From positions 3,534,001 through 3,598,000 of the forward strand of contig CBDCYF010000005.1 in assembly GCA_965224065.1 (NCBI GenBank): a stretch of 64,000 nt of DNA. Direction: 5' to 3'. Source of the DNA: JAOTZA01 sp965224065. Its GTDB lineage: Bacteria > Acidobacteriota > Thermoanaerobaculia > Multivoradales > JAHEKO01. The notes beneath the pieces are model-generated. The model was not told the DNA's origin. It did no database searches and saw only the letters and a list, made by a program, of their open reading frames with translations. This document shows positions 1 through 7,586 of this stretch, piece after piece; positions within the stretch are counted from its first letter, which is position 1, and every line of letters begins with the position of its first letter. The position numbers were made by a program, and so were the translations under genes.

Positions 1-585
1 ATAGTCACCGGTCGCAGTTAAAAACGTTCCCGTCACCTCAGTTCCGCTCTGCTCGAACTCGCCCCTCGCGGGCTGGGTGCCGGAGTCGTCGGTGAACTCG
101 ACCGCCCAATGACCCCCGATCGAGTCCACGGAACCGTTCGCGCCACCACCCGCCGATCCCGTTTGCTCGGACCCCATGTCGAGCACGAGAAACCTCCGCT
201 CGTCTCCCCGGACCGCCTCGAACGGCATTCGGGTGACACCCGCGGGGACGGTCTTGGTCCACTCACCGGTCAGCCGCCCCGCCGTTGGGTCCCACTGCGC
301 GCGGATCGCCGAGTCGTACCAGTCGAAGGAAAGAACGACCTCGCGCCCCGCCACCGAAACATCGCTGAACGGGACTTCCTCGGCCCCGGTGATTGCTCCG
401 GCGCGCAGCTCGCGGCCCTCTTCCCGAATGACTAATTGGAACGGCAATTCACCGCCCGGTGAGCCCAGGACCGCCCTCCAGGTGCCCACCAGGTCCGCGG
501 GCTCCGGGGCCGTCTCGGCTTTTTGGCAGCCGATCACCGGCATGAGGAGTGCACACACGAGCGTTGCGGCGGCGGCTGGGCGCAT
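1..585 (-). CDS. Putative lipoprotein, N-terminal part of a TlpA/redoxin-type protein (3' end outside window)
   Basis: An open frame of 195 codons runs from ATG at 585 to the window edge without a stop, so the C-terminus is missing. The N-terminus is a lipoprotein signal: a short hydrophobic stretch ending in a lipobox (LMPVIGC, Cys at about residue 20). The rest is beta-rich: a first block beginning LVGTWRAVL and a second near the edge with GHWAVEF and VTGTFLTATGDY. In my knowledge of the family, this pattern of two small beta domains ending in a GTFLT-TGDYR motif precedes a thioredoxin-fold domain in TlpA-like lipoproteins of these bacteria. The thioredoxin domain itself is not in the window, so this is inference. 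A TACAAT hexamer lies 6 nt before the ATG with no ribosome-binding site, suggesting a leaderless mRNA. The gene is divergent from the TerB-like gene. Confidence 0.7.
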   Translation of the reverse strand, partial: MRPAAAATLVCALLMPVIGCQKAETAPEPADLVGTWRAVLGSPGGELPFQLVIREEGRELRAGAITGAEEVPFSDVSVAGREVVLSFDWYDSAIRAQWDPTAGRLTGEWTKTVPAGVTRMPFEAVRGDERRFLVLDMGSEQTGSAGGGANGSVDSIGGHWAVEFTDDSGTQPARGEFEQSGTEVTGTFLTATGDY

Positions 586-591
586 CGCGCG

Positions 592-597
592 ATTGTA
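592..597 (-). promoter_or_regulatory. -10-like hexamer TACAAT, leaderless start of the lipoprotein gene
   Basis: TACAAT on the minus strand ends 6 nt before the ATG at 585. No Shine-Dalgarno and no clear -35 is seen. The spacing would put the transcription start at or next to the start codon. Confidence 0.45.
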
Positions 598-658
598 CTG
601 TGCGGTCCCGGCCGGCGGCGGCCCCGATCGAGTATCCTTCGCCGGGCGGAACGGATCG

Positions 659-1204
659 ATGTCACTTCTGGACAAGCTCTTGGGTCGTAACGGTGCGCCG
701 GTGGCCGCCCCGGGGAGCGGTGACACCGAGACCGTGCGCCGCATCGTCGGACAGCTCGAGGCGCTGGAGCCCGAGCGGGCCCGGTTCGTGGCCGCGTTTG
801 CCTACATTCTGGGCCGAGTCGCCCACGCCGACCGTCACATCAGCGAGGAAGAGACCCGGACGATGGAGCAGATCGTCTTGCGCCTGGGGCACTTGCCCGA
901 AGACCAGGCGGTGCTGGCGGTGCAGATCGCCAAAAGCCAGAATCGTCTCTTTGGTGGCACCGAAAACTTCCTCGTCACCCGCGAATTCAAGGAGCTCGCC
1001 AACGTCGGCCAGCGCCGGGAGCTGCTGGATTGCCTGTTTGCGGTTTCGGCTGCGGATGATTCGATCTCGACTGTCGAGGAGAACCAGATCCGGCAGATCG
1101 CCAGCGAGCTCGGCTTCACCCACGGTGAGTACATCGACGCCCGCTCCAAGTACTCCGACCAGCGCGAGGTGATGAGAGCGTTTCGCAAGGGCCGCCAGGA
1201 GTGA
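659..1204 (+). CDS. TerB-like (tellurite-resistance TerB family) protein
   Basis: This 181-residue cytoplasmic protein has no signal peptide or membrane segment. After a flexible start (MSLLDKLLGRNGAP) it is an all-helical domain with the TerB/DjlA-N pattern: a helix with acidic metal-binding-type residues (VAHADRHISEEETRTMEQIV, residues about 60-80) repeated as AADDSISTVEENQIRQIA near residue 140. The two D-x-x-I-S-x-x-E helix starts are the family signature. TerB domains are often linked to envelope or metal stress, but no ter genes lie nearby, so the role is unknown. The ATG at 659 was chosen because upstream in-frame sequence is low-complexity and the family begins near this point. Its stop overlaps the GTG start of the peptidase gene (GTGA), so the two are probably co-translated. 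Confidence 0.8.
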   Translation: MSLLDKLLGRNGAPVAAPGSGDTETVRRIVGQLEALEPERARFVAAFAYILGRVAHADRHISEEETRTMEQIVLRLGHLPEDQAVLAVQIAKSQNRLFGGTENFLVTREFKELANVGQRRELLDCLFAVSAADDSISTVEENQIRQIASELGFTHGEYIDARSKYSDQREVMRAFRKGRQE

Positions 1205-2589
1205 GAGTGCGGGAGGAGCCTCGCCGCCGCAGGCGCGGGTGGAAGATCTTTCTCGTTCTGCCCTTGCTGGCGGTGATCCTGCTGGCGACTCTCCGCACCG
1301 GATCGGCGCCGGACGTCTCGATCCGGCCGGCGCTGCCGGGGTTGGGCAAACGAACTCCGGTGACGGTGTCGCTGGAGACCGCCGGTCGTGGGCTCGGCAA
1401 GGTCCGGGTCCTCCTGACCCAGAAGGAAACGACGCATGTTCTCGAAGAGCGGGAGTATGTCGCCCGCGCTCCGTGGGCGTTCTGGGGTGAGCGCACGATT
1501 GCCGACACGCTCGATCTCGAAGTCGGCAGCGAGACGGTTCCCGAGCTGCGGCAGGGTGAGGCCACATTGCGGGTCGAGGCGGAGTCCCCGGGGACCTGGC
1601 TGCGCCGCCCTCCCACCGGGGTGGCCGAGCTCACCCTGCCGGTACAGCTCCGGCCGCCGTCGCTATCGGTGGTCTCGAGCCAGCACTACCCGGCCCAGGG
1701 CGGGGCCGAAGCGGTGGTCTACCGGGTGGGGGACAGCTCGGTGCGGGACGGAGTGCAAGTGGGTGAGATCTGGTTCCCTGGGGCGACGCTCGCCGGGAGC
1801 CCGGCGGGGGAGCGAGTGGCTCTCTTTGCGGTGCCGTTCGATCACGAGGACCCCACCACCATCCGCCTGACGGCCGAGGATGCAGTGGGCAACGTAGCCG
1901 CGACCTCGTTTGTCGACCGGTTTTTTCGCCGTGGCTACGAGACCGACGACATCGAAGTGTCGGATCGGTTCATGTCCAAGGTGGTGCCCGAGATCCTCGC
2001 CCAAACACCCGAGATGCAAGATTTTGGGGACCCGGTCGAGAACTACGTGGCAATCAACCGCGATCTGCGCGCCGCCAACGCCTCGACCCTGCGCGAGCTG
2101 GCCGCCGAGTCGCCCGCCGAGATCCTCTGGCGCAAGCCCTTTGTGTCGATGCCCAATGCCCAGGTGATGTCAGCATTCGCCGATCGCCGTACTTACCGCC
2201 ATCAGGGGCGTGAGATCGATCGCCAGGACCATCTCGGGTTCGACCTGGCGTCGGTGCGGCGGGCCGAGGTCCCCGCCGCCAACAGTGGGCGGGTCGTGCT
2301 GGCGGACTATTTTGGCATCTACGGCAATGCTGTGGTCATCGATCACGGCCTGGGGCTGATGAGCCTCTACGGCCATCTTTCCTCGATCGAGGTGGAGCCG
2401 GGCCAACCCGTCGAGCGGGGCCAGATCGTCGGTCGCACCGGCGAGACCGGGCTCGCGGCCGGAGACCACCTGCACTTCACCATGCTGCTGCGTGGCGAAG
2501 CGGTCAACCCGGTGGAATGGTGGGACGCCGCCTGGATCCGGGACCGGATCGCCCGCAAGCTCGGTCCGGCGCTGCCGTTCGAGAACTAG
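1201..2589 (+). CDS. M23 (LytM-type) peptidoglycan endopeptidase, membrane-anchored
   Basis: A 462-residue protein starting at GTG 1201, which overlaps the upstream stop by 4 bp. Residues about 13-33 form one hydrophobic anchor (KIFLVLPLLAVILLATL), placing the rest in the periplasm. A beta-rich region fills residues 40-250. The C-terminal M23 domain (about 340-430) carries the zinc ligands His344 and Asp348 (HLGFD) and the HLH motif (His423, His425), together with the typical YGHLS and GDHLHF strings. These are the residues of an active gly-gly or DAP-type endopeptidase rather than a degenerate activator. The likely role is peptidoglycan remodelling. Coupling to the TerB-like gene suggests a joint envelope function. 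Confidence 0.9.
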   Translation: MRVREEPRRRRRGWKIFLVLPLLAVILLATLRTGSAPDVSIRPALPGLGKRTPVTVSLETAGRGLGKVRVLLTQKETTHVLEEREYVARAPWAFWGERTIADTLDLEVGSETVPELRQGEATLRVEAESPGTWLRRPPTGVAELTLPVQLRPPSLSVVSSQHYPAQGGAEAVVYRVGDSSVRDGVQVGEIWFPGATLAGSPAGERVALFAVPFDHEDPTTIRLTAEDAVGNVAATSFVDRFFRRGYETDDIEVSDRFMSKVVPEILAQTPEMQDFGDPVENYVAINRDLRAANASTLRELAAESPAEILWRKPFVSMPNAQVMSAFADRRTYRHQGREIDRQDHLGFDLASVRRAEVPAANSGRVVLADYFGIYGNAVVIDHGLGLMSLYGHLSSIEVEPGQPVERGQIVGRTGETGLAAGDHLHFTMLLRGEAVNPVEWWDAAWIRDRIARKLGPALPFEN

Positions 2590-2668
2590 ATTCCGGTAAG
2601 TACCTTTCGTCCCGCAACCTGTGCGGACGCCGTACGTAATTTGTATCGGATAGCATGAGCGAGCGCCG

Positions 2669-3673
2669 ATGACGATCAGGGCCCTATCAGTGGCCGGTCT
2701 TCTCCTTCTGGCGGGAATGCCGTTTGGCAGGCCGGCCTCTCCGCCTGCGGTGGCACCCGCTGGTGAGGCTGCCGCCCGCGGGGCCATCGAACGCGGCCTG
2801 ACGTTTCTCGAGAAAGACGGCGACTCCTGGATGGAGGGTCGCAGCCACCTCAACCAGGGCAATGGTTGCGTCTCCTGTCACGTGGTGACATTCGCGGTCT
2901 GGAGCCACAACGAGGCCAAGCGAGGCGGTGTGGCGATTGCTCAGGAGCGCATCGACGACCTGACCGAGCGCGCCGCGCGCTTTCTGGCGCGGCCGCGGAA
3001 GGGACGTCCGGTGTCCTGGGGCCAGCTCCTGCTGGCGCGCGATCTGGCGCCCGCGGGGGTGAGTGCCGAGCGCTGGCCCGACTTCCGGCAATCGGTCATG
3101 GAGATGCAGAAAAGCGAGGGCTACTGGGAAGCTAGGGGCCAGTTTCCGTCCCAGCGGCGACCGCGGATCGAGTCCGACGCCGTGGCGACCATGTGGACCG
3201 TGCTCGCGCTGGCGTCCTTTGACAATTACGACGACGGCGAGGTCGAGGGCATCGGTAACGCCCTCGACTGGATCTCCTCCTCGGAGCCGGGTGAGAGCAC
3301 CGAGTGGGTTTTGGGCCGGATGCTGCTCGAGCACCGCCTGGGCAAGCCGGACGAGCGGCGGGAGTTCCGGGACGCGCTCCTTGGCCGGCAGAACCCGGAC
3401 GGCGGCTGGGGCTTTCTCGCCGGCGAGCCGAGCGACGCCATGACTACCGGCCAGGTTCTCTACGCGCTCGCCCGGGTTGGTGAGCCGGCCGAGTCAACAA
3501 CGCTCCAGAAAGCCACGGCTTACCTTCTCTCCGCCCAGCAGGCCGACGGCACCTGGCTCGTCCCCAGCGGCCTGATCAGCCGCTCGGCCGATGAGGCCAA
3601 AGACTACGTCTACAAGTACTGGGGCACCGCCTGGGCGACCATCGGGCTGTCCCGGTCGCTCGTAGCGGGCTGA
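2669..3673 (+). CDS. Secreted c-haem protein with terpenoid-cyclase-like (alpha/alpha toroid) repeats
   Basis: 334 residues with a signal peptide (MTIRALSVAGLLLLAGMPFG) followed by a single c-type haem motif CVSCH (Cys67, Cys70, His71). The rest contains repeats of the prenyltransferase/squalene-cyclase toroid: RQNPDGGWGF near residue 240 and AQQADGTWLV near residue 290, both QxxDGGW-like QW motifs, and a similar MQKSEGYWEA near 150. The DxDD and other catalytic motifs of real cyclases are not visible, so this is probably not a cyclase. The likely picture is a periplasmic or exported protein that uses the toroid as a scaffold and binds one haem. No cytochrome-maturation or hopanoid genes are adjacent. 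It appears monocistronic. A start at 2669 is preceded by a 5-codon reading frame (ATG at 2654) that ends at the gene's own start. Confidence 0.75.
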   Translation: MTIRALSVAGLLLLAGMPFGRPASPPAVAPAGEAAARGAIERGLTFLEKDGDSWMEGRSHLNQGNGCVSCHVVTFAVWSHNEAKRGGVAIAQERIDDLTERAARFLARPRKGRPVSWGQLLLARDLAPAGVSAERWPDFRQSVMEMQKSEGYWEARGQFPSQRRPRIESDAVATMWTVLALASFDNYDDGEVEGIGNALDWISSSEPGESTEWVLGRMLLEHRLGKPDERREFRDALLGRQNPDGGWGFLAGEPSDAMTTGQVLYALARVGEPAESTTLQKATAYLLSAQQADGTWLVPSGLISRSADEAKDYVYKYWGTAWATIGLSRSLVAG

Positions 3674-3721
3674 GGGCCGGCTGAGGTCAGCGAGGCGACC
3701 TGTCGGCTGTCGTGCCATACA

Positions 3722-3753
3722 GATTTTCTGAAAATCAGAAAGTCTGTTAAACT
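3722..3753 (+). promoter_or_regulatory. Promoter with two overlapping palindromes, predicted autoregulatory operator
   Basis: GATTTTC-T-GAAAATC (3722-3736) and TTTCTGA-AAA-TCAGAAA (3725-3741) overlap. An extended -10 (TG-T-TAAACT, hexamer 3748-3753) follows, and the position of the -35 box 17 nt upstream falls inside the palindromes. The following gene encodes an AbrB/MazE-type DNA-binding domain, so self-repression is likely. A GGAGG ribosome-binding site lies at 3763-3767. Confidence 0.55.
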
Positions 3754-3775
3754 CCGAACTGTGGAGGTGCTTTGA

Positions 3776-4285
3776 ATGCCGGTGAAAAAGCTCAAGCCCG
3801 GACATACGGCTCCATCTTCAGGTCAGTACGTGGTGATAGGACCGAGGGGAGGTAGGGGAAGGGAAATCACAGTGGTAAAGGGCGAGCCCATGCCACCCAC
3901 CTCCAAGCCGGGGATGACGTACCGGCCGAAGAAAAAAGCCGGCGCGACAAGGCGGAGGCGTAAGGTGGAAACAAGAATTTTCAAGAGCGAAAACGTTTCG
4001 GGTTTCAAGGTGGTGCAGCTTCGCTCCCGCAATCAGTTGACCCTTCCCAACAAGATGGTCAAATCGCTCGAGCTCGAAGAAGGGAGCCCCCTGATCGTCG
4101 AGATGGGCGATGAGGGTGAAATTCGGCTTCGTCCGGTTCGGCTTGTGCCTCTCGCTGGTACCCGTGAAGCACAGCAAGCCGAGGCGCAGGCTTCAAAGCA
4201 GATAGCGACGGCAGGGCGGCCGAGGTTTCGCAGCAAAAAGGAGCTTCGGGAAGCCTTCGATGAACTGCTCGAAGATCGAGGGTGA
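3776..4285 (+). CDS. YjzC-like N-terminal segment fused to an AbrB/MazE-type DNA-binding domain; putative antitoxin
   Basis: 169 residues with a strong ribosome-binding site (GGAGG 9 nt before ATG). Residues 1-55 read as a separate small basic domain with KPGHTAPSSGQY, GPRGG and PPTSKPGMTY. This matches the layout of small YjzC-like proteins (KPG-x2-AP-x-SG-xY ... TY). After a basic linker (ATRRRRKVETR), residues about 75-120 form a SpoVT/AbrB swapped-hairpin domain (VVQLRSRNQLTLPNKMVKSL, then LEEGSPLIVEMGDEGEIRLRPV). The tail is helical and acidic (KKELREAFDELLEDRG), as expected for the toxin-binding tail of an antitoxin. The next gene overlaps by 4 bp. Toxin-antitoxin function is inferred from this arrangement and the operator-like promoter. 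Confidence 0.7.
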   Translation: MPVKKLKPGHTAPSSGQYVVIGPRGGRGREITVVKGEPMPPTSKPGMTYRPKKKAGATRRRRKVETRIFKSENVSGFKVVQLRSRNQLTLPNKMVKSLELEEGSPLIVEMGDEGEIRLRPVRLVPLAGTREAQQAEAQASKQIATAGRPRFRSKKELREAFDELLEDRG

Positions 4286-4599
4286 CGAAAACTCCCGTTC
4301 CTCGGTACATTGACTTTATTCGTCCAGCTTTTAGCATCTCTTTCGCCAAGCTTCGCCAAGAAGTAGGACGACGCGAGGCGAAACAGCTCCTCTATGCGGC
4401 ACGCAACGAAGCGGAGAAGCTCTTCGACATTGACTGGTCAAACCTCCCGAACAATGTGACGGTCAAGCCCGGAGGACGCCGCTATCGTTGCTCCTTCGCG
4501 CCCGGGTACGAATTTACGTTTCGACGAACGACTGTCAGAAAATCGCACAGGGTACAGGAGGAATGGATCTGGCTCGCGACTATCCAGCGAGCTCGTTGA
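4282..4599 (+). CDS. Small basic protein coupled to the AbrB-type gene; candidate toxin of a new type II pair
   Basis: 105 residues from GTG 4282, overlapping the upstream stop (GTGA). The protein is basic and compact, with no membrane segment. A helical first half (FAKLRQEVGRREAKQLLYAA) is followed by a beta-rich second half (KPGGRRYRCSFAPGYEFTFRRT) and ends RVQEEWIWLATIQRAR. The size, charge, position and alpha-then-beta order recall RelE/ParE-like ribonuclease folds, but I cannot match a specific family and no catalytic set can be assigned. I call it a toxin candidate only because it follows, translationally coupled, a gene with an antitoxin-like architecture. The 3' end overlaps the convergent small membrane-protein gene by 20 bp. 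Confidence 0.6.
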   Translation: MTKTPVPRYIDFIRPAFSISFAKLRQEVGRREAKQLLYAARNEAEKLFDIDWSNLPNNVTVKPGGRRYRCSFAPGYEFTFRRTTVRKSHRVQEEWIWLATIQRAR

Positions 4600-4900
4600 A
4601 CAGACCTTGATCGGCGGCAAACAGTAGGGCGGCCGCGAACAGCAACAAGACGCCGATCCAGAACCTCCGGGTTGTCCACCTGTCTTCCAAGTCCTCCTCC
4701 TTCTCCGCGTGCCCGTCCGCCCGGATTCGACTTTCGCGAAAGACATCCTCGATTTCCTGCGCCGCCCTGTTCTTTTGCCTCCTTTTGTGGGCTCCGGCGG
4801 CTCCCCAAGCCATGACAAGGGCGCCGATCAAGCCGAGACCGTAGGACGCGACGGCGAGTGACACAGAAAAACCCCGAGGAGATTCGACAAAACGGAGCAT
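4580..4900 (-). CDS. Small two-helix membrane protein, unknown function
   Basis: 106 residues. Two hydrophobic helices (about residues 12-35, VSLAVASYGLGLIGALVMAW, and about 80-100, FWIGVLLLFAAALLFAA) flank a highly charged middle rich in Arg, Glu and Lys, probably a cytoplasmic helical hairpin. The N-terminus before the first helix is polar. No family is recognised. The start at 4900 is the first ATG; a GTG 11 codons later at the first helix is an alternative. The 3' end overlaps the convergent candidate toxin gene. Coding is supported by the clear alternation of hydrophobic and charged blocks, not by homology. Confidence 0.5.
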   Translation of the reverse strand: MLRFVESPRGFSVSLAVASYGLGLIGALVMAWGAAGAHKRRQKNRAAQEIEDVFRESRIRADGHAEKEEDLEDRWTTRRFWIGVLLLFAAALLFAADQGLFNELAG

Positions 4901-4946
4901 ACCAGCCGCCGGCTGGCACCGGGCTTGCCCCGGCCCCGCGCCGCTC

Positions 4947-5372
4947 TCACAGGGTGAGCAGGTGATCGGGGCTCGCGCCCTCGACTGCGGACAACGGGAT
5001 CGCGCGGTCGAAGGTCACCAGACGGCAACCGTGCGACACGGCCAGGCCGAGCAGATAAACGTCCGTCACCTGTCTCGCGCCATGGATGCGCTCCGTCAGG
5101 ATGCTTGTGTCGAGAAGACTGACATCGCAGGGGAGGAATCGATGATGTTCGGTGCCGGTCGCAAGGCGCAGCCGGTGGACCGCTTCAGCCGGCGACACCG
5201 GGCTTGGGTAACGGTCCTGGGTCAGAACGCGGACAAAACCGTTCTGGGTGATCGCGCAGGACGCCCAGCCGTGATCGATGTCGTTTTCGAGCCAGGATCG
5301 TGCCGTTCGGTGGTCGACGTGGTCGGCATCCAAGAGCGCGAGGAGCACATTGACGTCCAGCAGCGCGCGCAT
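4947..5372 (-). CDS. vapC: VapC-type PIN-domain ribonuclease toxin
   Basis: About 141 residues spanning a whole PIN domain: the N-terminal LLDVNVLLALLD with the first metal-binding Asp, ITQNGFVRVL in the middle, QVTDVYLLGLA with the third acidic residue, and GCRLVTFDRAI at the end. These match the VapC subfamily typified by LLDVNVLLALLDxDH. The toxin cleaves RNA using Mg2+. The ATG at 5372 overlaps the vapB stop by one base (TGATG); a GTG one codon earlier at 5375 is an alternative. Function follows from the domain and the adjacent antitoxin; target specificity cannot be read from the sequence. Confidence 0.9.
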   Translation of the reverse strand: MRALLDVNVLLALLDADHVDHRTARSWLENDIDHGWASCAITQNGFVRVLTQDRYPSPVSPAEAVHRLRLATGTEHHRFLPCDVSLLDTSILTERIHGARQVTDVYLLGLAVSHGCRLVTFDRAIPLSAVEGASPDHLLTL

Positions 5373-5614
5373 CACTCCGGTTCGTCTTCGAGCAGGCGGT
5401 CGATCAAATCGTTGGAGATCGCCGGACCTCGACGGGGAAGCGGCTCGAAGCCGTAGAAGGCTCCCCCCTCGGCAATCTCGCCGGAGGTGCGATCCTGTGT
5501 CAGCGCCTCACGGGCCAGATCGGAGAGGACTTCCCCCGCGCTTCGGCCCTGACGGCGGGCGCGCTCTTTGACTGCGAGCAGAACGTCCTCTGCGAGATTG
5601 AGGGTGGTGCGCAC
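5372..5614 (-). CDS. vapB: VapB-type ribbon-helix-helix antitoxin
   Basis: 80 residues from GTG 5614. The first 40 residues form a ribbon-helix-helix fold (MRTTLNLAEDVLLAVKERAR, then GRSAGEVLSDLAREAL), with the TTLNL strand expected to enter the DNA major groove. The remaining half is a flexible acidic toxin-binding tail (LIDRLLEDEPE). It neutralises VapC and should repress its own operon. The GTG was chosen because an RHH protein begins just before the TTLN strand. A TATCAT hexamer sits 7 nt upstream with no ribosome-binding site. Confidence 0.88.
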   Translation of the reverse strand: MRTTLNLAEDVLLAVKERARRQGRSAGEVLSDLAREALTQDRTSGEIAEGGAFYGFEPLPRRGPAISNDLIDRLLEDEPE

Positions 5615-5621
5615 GCATCAG

Positions 5622-5627
5622 ATGATA
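5622..5627 (-). promoter_or_regulatory. -10-like hexamer TATCAT before vapBC
   Basis: TATCAT on the minus strand, 7 nt before the GTG of vapB, fits a leaderless vapBC transcript. No -35 is evident. Confidence 0.4.
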
Positions 5628-5681
5628 ACACATCGATAGATCCGCGACGCTTGTGTGGTTCTTTGTCAGCAAACCATTGCT

Positions 5682-5930
5682 CGGGCGGGGGCAAGCCCCG
5701 CCCCTACAAGGACGTGACCGTCGCGAACTGAACCGGTCGCCGCGTCTGCCCGCCAAAAGCCGACGACTCTGTAGGGGCCGGGCTTGTCCCGGCCCTCACG
5801 GCCGGCAGGGGCGCCGGCCGCTTCAACAGAAAACCGTCTTGTGTAGGGGCCGGGCTTGTCCCGGCCCTCACGGCCGGGCGTTTCAACAGAAACCGTTTCG
5901 AACGTAGGGGCGGGGCTTGCCCCCGCCCGC
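5682..5930. repeat. Cluster of four REP-like palindromic elements in a 320-bp gene-free stretch
   Basis: The gap 5615-5934 holds four copies of a GTAGGGG-(C)GGGGCTTG-CCCC(G)CCCG-type imperfect palindrome: 5682-5707 (inverted), 5771-5798, 5843-5870 and 5904-5930. The last copies are spaced about 61-72 bp apart and share flanks (TTCAACAGAAA and CGGCCGG), so this looks like a locally amplified unit. Related copies occur at 12.95, 18.7-18.9, 20.86 and 27.1 kb. No gene is seen in this stretch. Confidence 0.85.
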
Positions 5931-5934
5931 GCGG

Positions 5935-7500
5935 CTACGTTGCGCTGACCGCCAGCCGTCTCAACTCCCCGCGGTCGATCTTTCCGAGGTGCGTTCGAGG
6001 AAAAGCTTCGAGGAAGATCACCCGCCGTGGGTGTTTGTAGGGCTGGAGGCTCTCGAGCACAAACTGTTTGAGCTCGTCGCCCAGGCCGTCGTCGCGGGTT
6101 TCCCCGTCCTTCCGCACGACGAAGGCAAAGGGCTTGGTCAGGCCGTCCTCGTTCTCGACACCGACGACGGCGCATTCACCGACTGCCGGGTGCTTGACGA
6201 GGCAGCTCTCGACCTCCTGCGGCGCCAGCCACTTGCCGCCGACCTTGAGCACGTCGTCGCCACGCCCGCAGTAGGTGACGTAGCCGTCGGTGTCACGGCT
6301 CACCAGATCGCCGCCCACAAACCAGCCGTCGCGGAAGGCCCGAGCCGTCTTCTCGGGGTCGTTCCAGTAGCCCAGGGCCAGGGAGTCGCCACGCACCCAC
6401 ATCTGCCCGACCTCGCCCTCGGGCAATCGTTGGCCTTCTTCGTCTCGAACCTCCAGCTCGAAGCCCGGCACCACTTGTCCCAGTGTCCCGGGACGAACTG
6501 CCCCCGGCACGTTAGTGACAAAGATGTGCCACATCTCGGCGGTCCCCAGCCCGTCGAGCAGCTCGACCCCAAAGGTGTCCTTCCAGCGCTGGTAGAGCGG
6601 CGCCGGGAGCGCTTCCCCCGCGGAGGTCGCGAACCGCAGCGAGCTCAGATCCTGGCCGGCGGCCTCGGGGTGGGCGAGCATTTGGTTGACCATGGTCGGC
6701 ACGTTGATGAGCACCGTGGGCCGGTCGCGCCGAATCCTGTCGAAGAGGACCTCGGCGGTGGGTTTTTCCGGGAAGAGAACCGCAGAGCCGGCGACCGAGA
6801 AGGGAAAGAGCAGATTCGAGCCGGTGGCGTATCCGAAGAACAGCTTGGGCACCGAGACCGTGACGTCCTCGGGGCCGTACCCAAGCGCTTGCTTGGCGTA
6901 GAGCTCGGTGGTGTTGGCGAACGAGCGGTGGGTCTGAACGACCGCCTTGGGCCGGCCGGTGGTTCCGCCCGAGAAGAGCCAGATCGCCGGCGCGTCACGA
7001 GAGGTTGCGGCCGGGGCCGAGCCGTCGACGGACCGGTGCGCGGGATCGAAGACCGAATGGTCCGATCCGGACTCGCCGCCGTCGCCGCAGATCAGAAATC
7101 GCGGCTGGTTCTCGGCACTCCGGCCGGCTTGTTCGAAGGCCGGGAGAGCCGAGGAGTCGAGGATCGCACAGGTGGCCCCGCTCGAATCGAACAAGTAAGC
7201 CAGCGAGTCGGCCTCGAGCGCCGGGTTGACCATCACCACCACCGCCCCGATCTGAAGGATGCCGAACAGCGAGCCGACAAATTCGGCTCCGTCGGGGAGC
7301 GCGATCAGTACCCGATCCTCGCGCGCGACGCCCAGGTCGAGCAGGTGACGGGCGAAGGCAACGGCAAGGGATTGGACTGCCTCGTAGGTGAGCTCGCCCG
7401 AGTCGAGGCGCAAGGCGACGCGGTCGCCGTTTCCCTCCTCGAGCCGTTGCCGCAGAAAGTAGTCGGCGATGTTGAAAGTCTCGGGGATCTCGAAGGGCAT
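5935..7500 (-). CDS. Acyl/aryl-CoA ligase, benzoate-CoA ligase-like (ANL superfamily)
   Basis: About 521 residues. It activates a carboxylic acid with ATP to an acyl-AMP and transfers it to CoA. Visible core motifs: the phosphate-binding loop LFSGGTTGRPKAVVQTH (about residues 185-200), LGTAEMWHIF (acceptor/adenine region), YWNDPEKTARAFRDGWFVGGDL with the ribose-binding Asp, the hinge GRGDDVLKVGGKWLAP, and the C-terminal catalytic Lys in HLGKIDR. Overall spacing and strings (ETFNIADYFL, KVGGKWLAPQEVE) resemble the benzoate-CoA ligase family, but substrate choice cannot be read from sequence. ATG 7500 is preferred over ATG 7512, because a TAGAAT hexamer at 7511-7516 overlaps the earlier codon and lies 10 nt before 7500. 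The gene stands alone, divergent from the Ycf48-like gene. Confidence 0.88.
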   Translation of the reverse strand: MPFEIPETFNIADYFLRQRLEEGNGDRVALRLDSGELTYEAVQSLAVAFARHLLDLGVAREDRVLIALPDGAEFVGSLFGILQIGAVVVMVNPALEADSLAYLFDSSGATCAILDSSALPAFEQAGRSAENQPRFLICGDGGESGSDHSVFDPAHRSVDGSAPAATSRDAPAIWLFSGGTTGRPKAVVQTHRSFANTTELYAKQALGYGPEDVTVSVPKLFFGYATGSNLLFPFSVAGSAVLFPEKPTAEVLFDRIRRDRPTVLINVPTMVNQMLAHPEAAGQDLSSLRFATSAGEALPAPLYQRWKDTFGVELLDGLGTAEMWHIFVTNVPGAVRPGTLGQVVPGFELEVRDEEGQRLPEGEVGQMWVRGDSLALGYWNDPEKTARAFRDGWFVGGDLVSRDTDGYVTYCGRGDDVLKVGGKWLAPQEVESCLVKHPAVGECAVVGVENEDGLTKPFAFVVRKDGETRDDGLGDELKQFVLESLQPYKHPRRVIFLEAFPRTHLGKIDRGELRRLAVSAT

Positions 7501-7510
7501 AAGACGCGCC

Positions 7511-7516
7511 ATTCTA
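7511..7516 (-). promoter_or_regulatory. -10-like hexamer TAGAAT before the CoA ligase gene
   Basis: TAGAAT, 10 nt before ATG 7500. A TTGAGT lies 15 nt further upstream as a weak -35. The hexamer overlaps the alternative ATG at 7512, which argues against that start. Confidence 0.45.
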
Positions 7517-7574
7517 GCGGGGGCCGACCCGACTCAATGCCGCCTCGCTACGAACGCTGGCAAGAAGATCGGGC

Positions 7575-7580
7575 TAGACT
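7575..7580 (+). promoter_or_regulatory. -10-like hexamer TAGACT before the Ycf48-like gene
   Basis: TAGACT, 6 nt before the GTG at 7587, with no ribosome-binding site. It fits a leaderless start. Confidence 0.45.
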
Positions 7581-7586
7581 CCCAGC

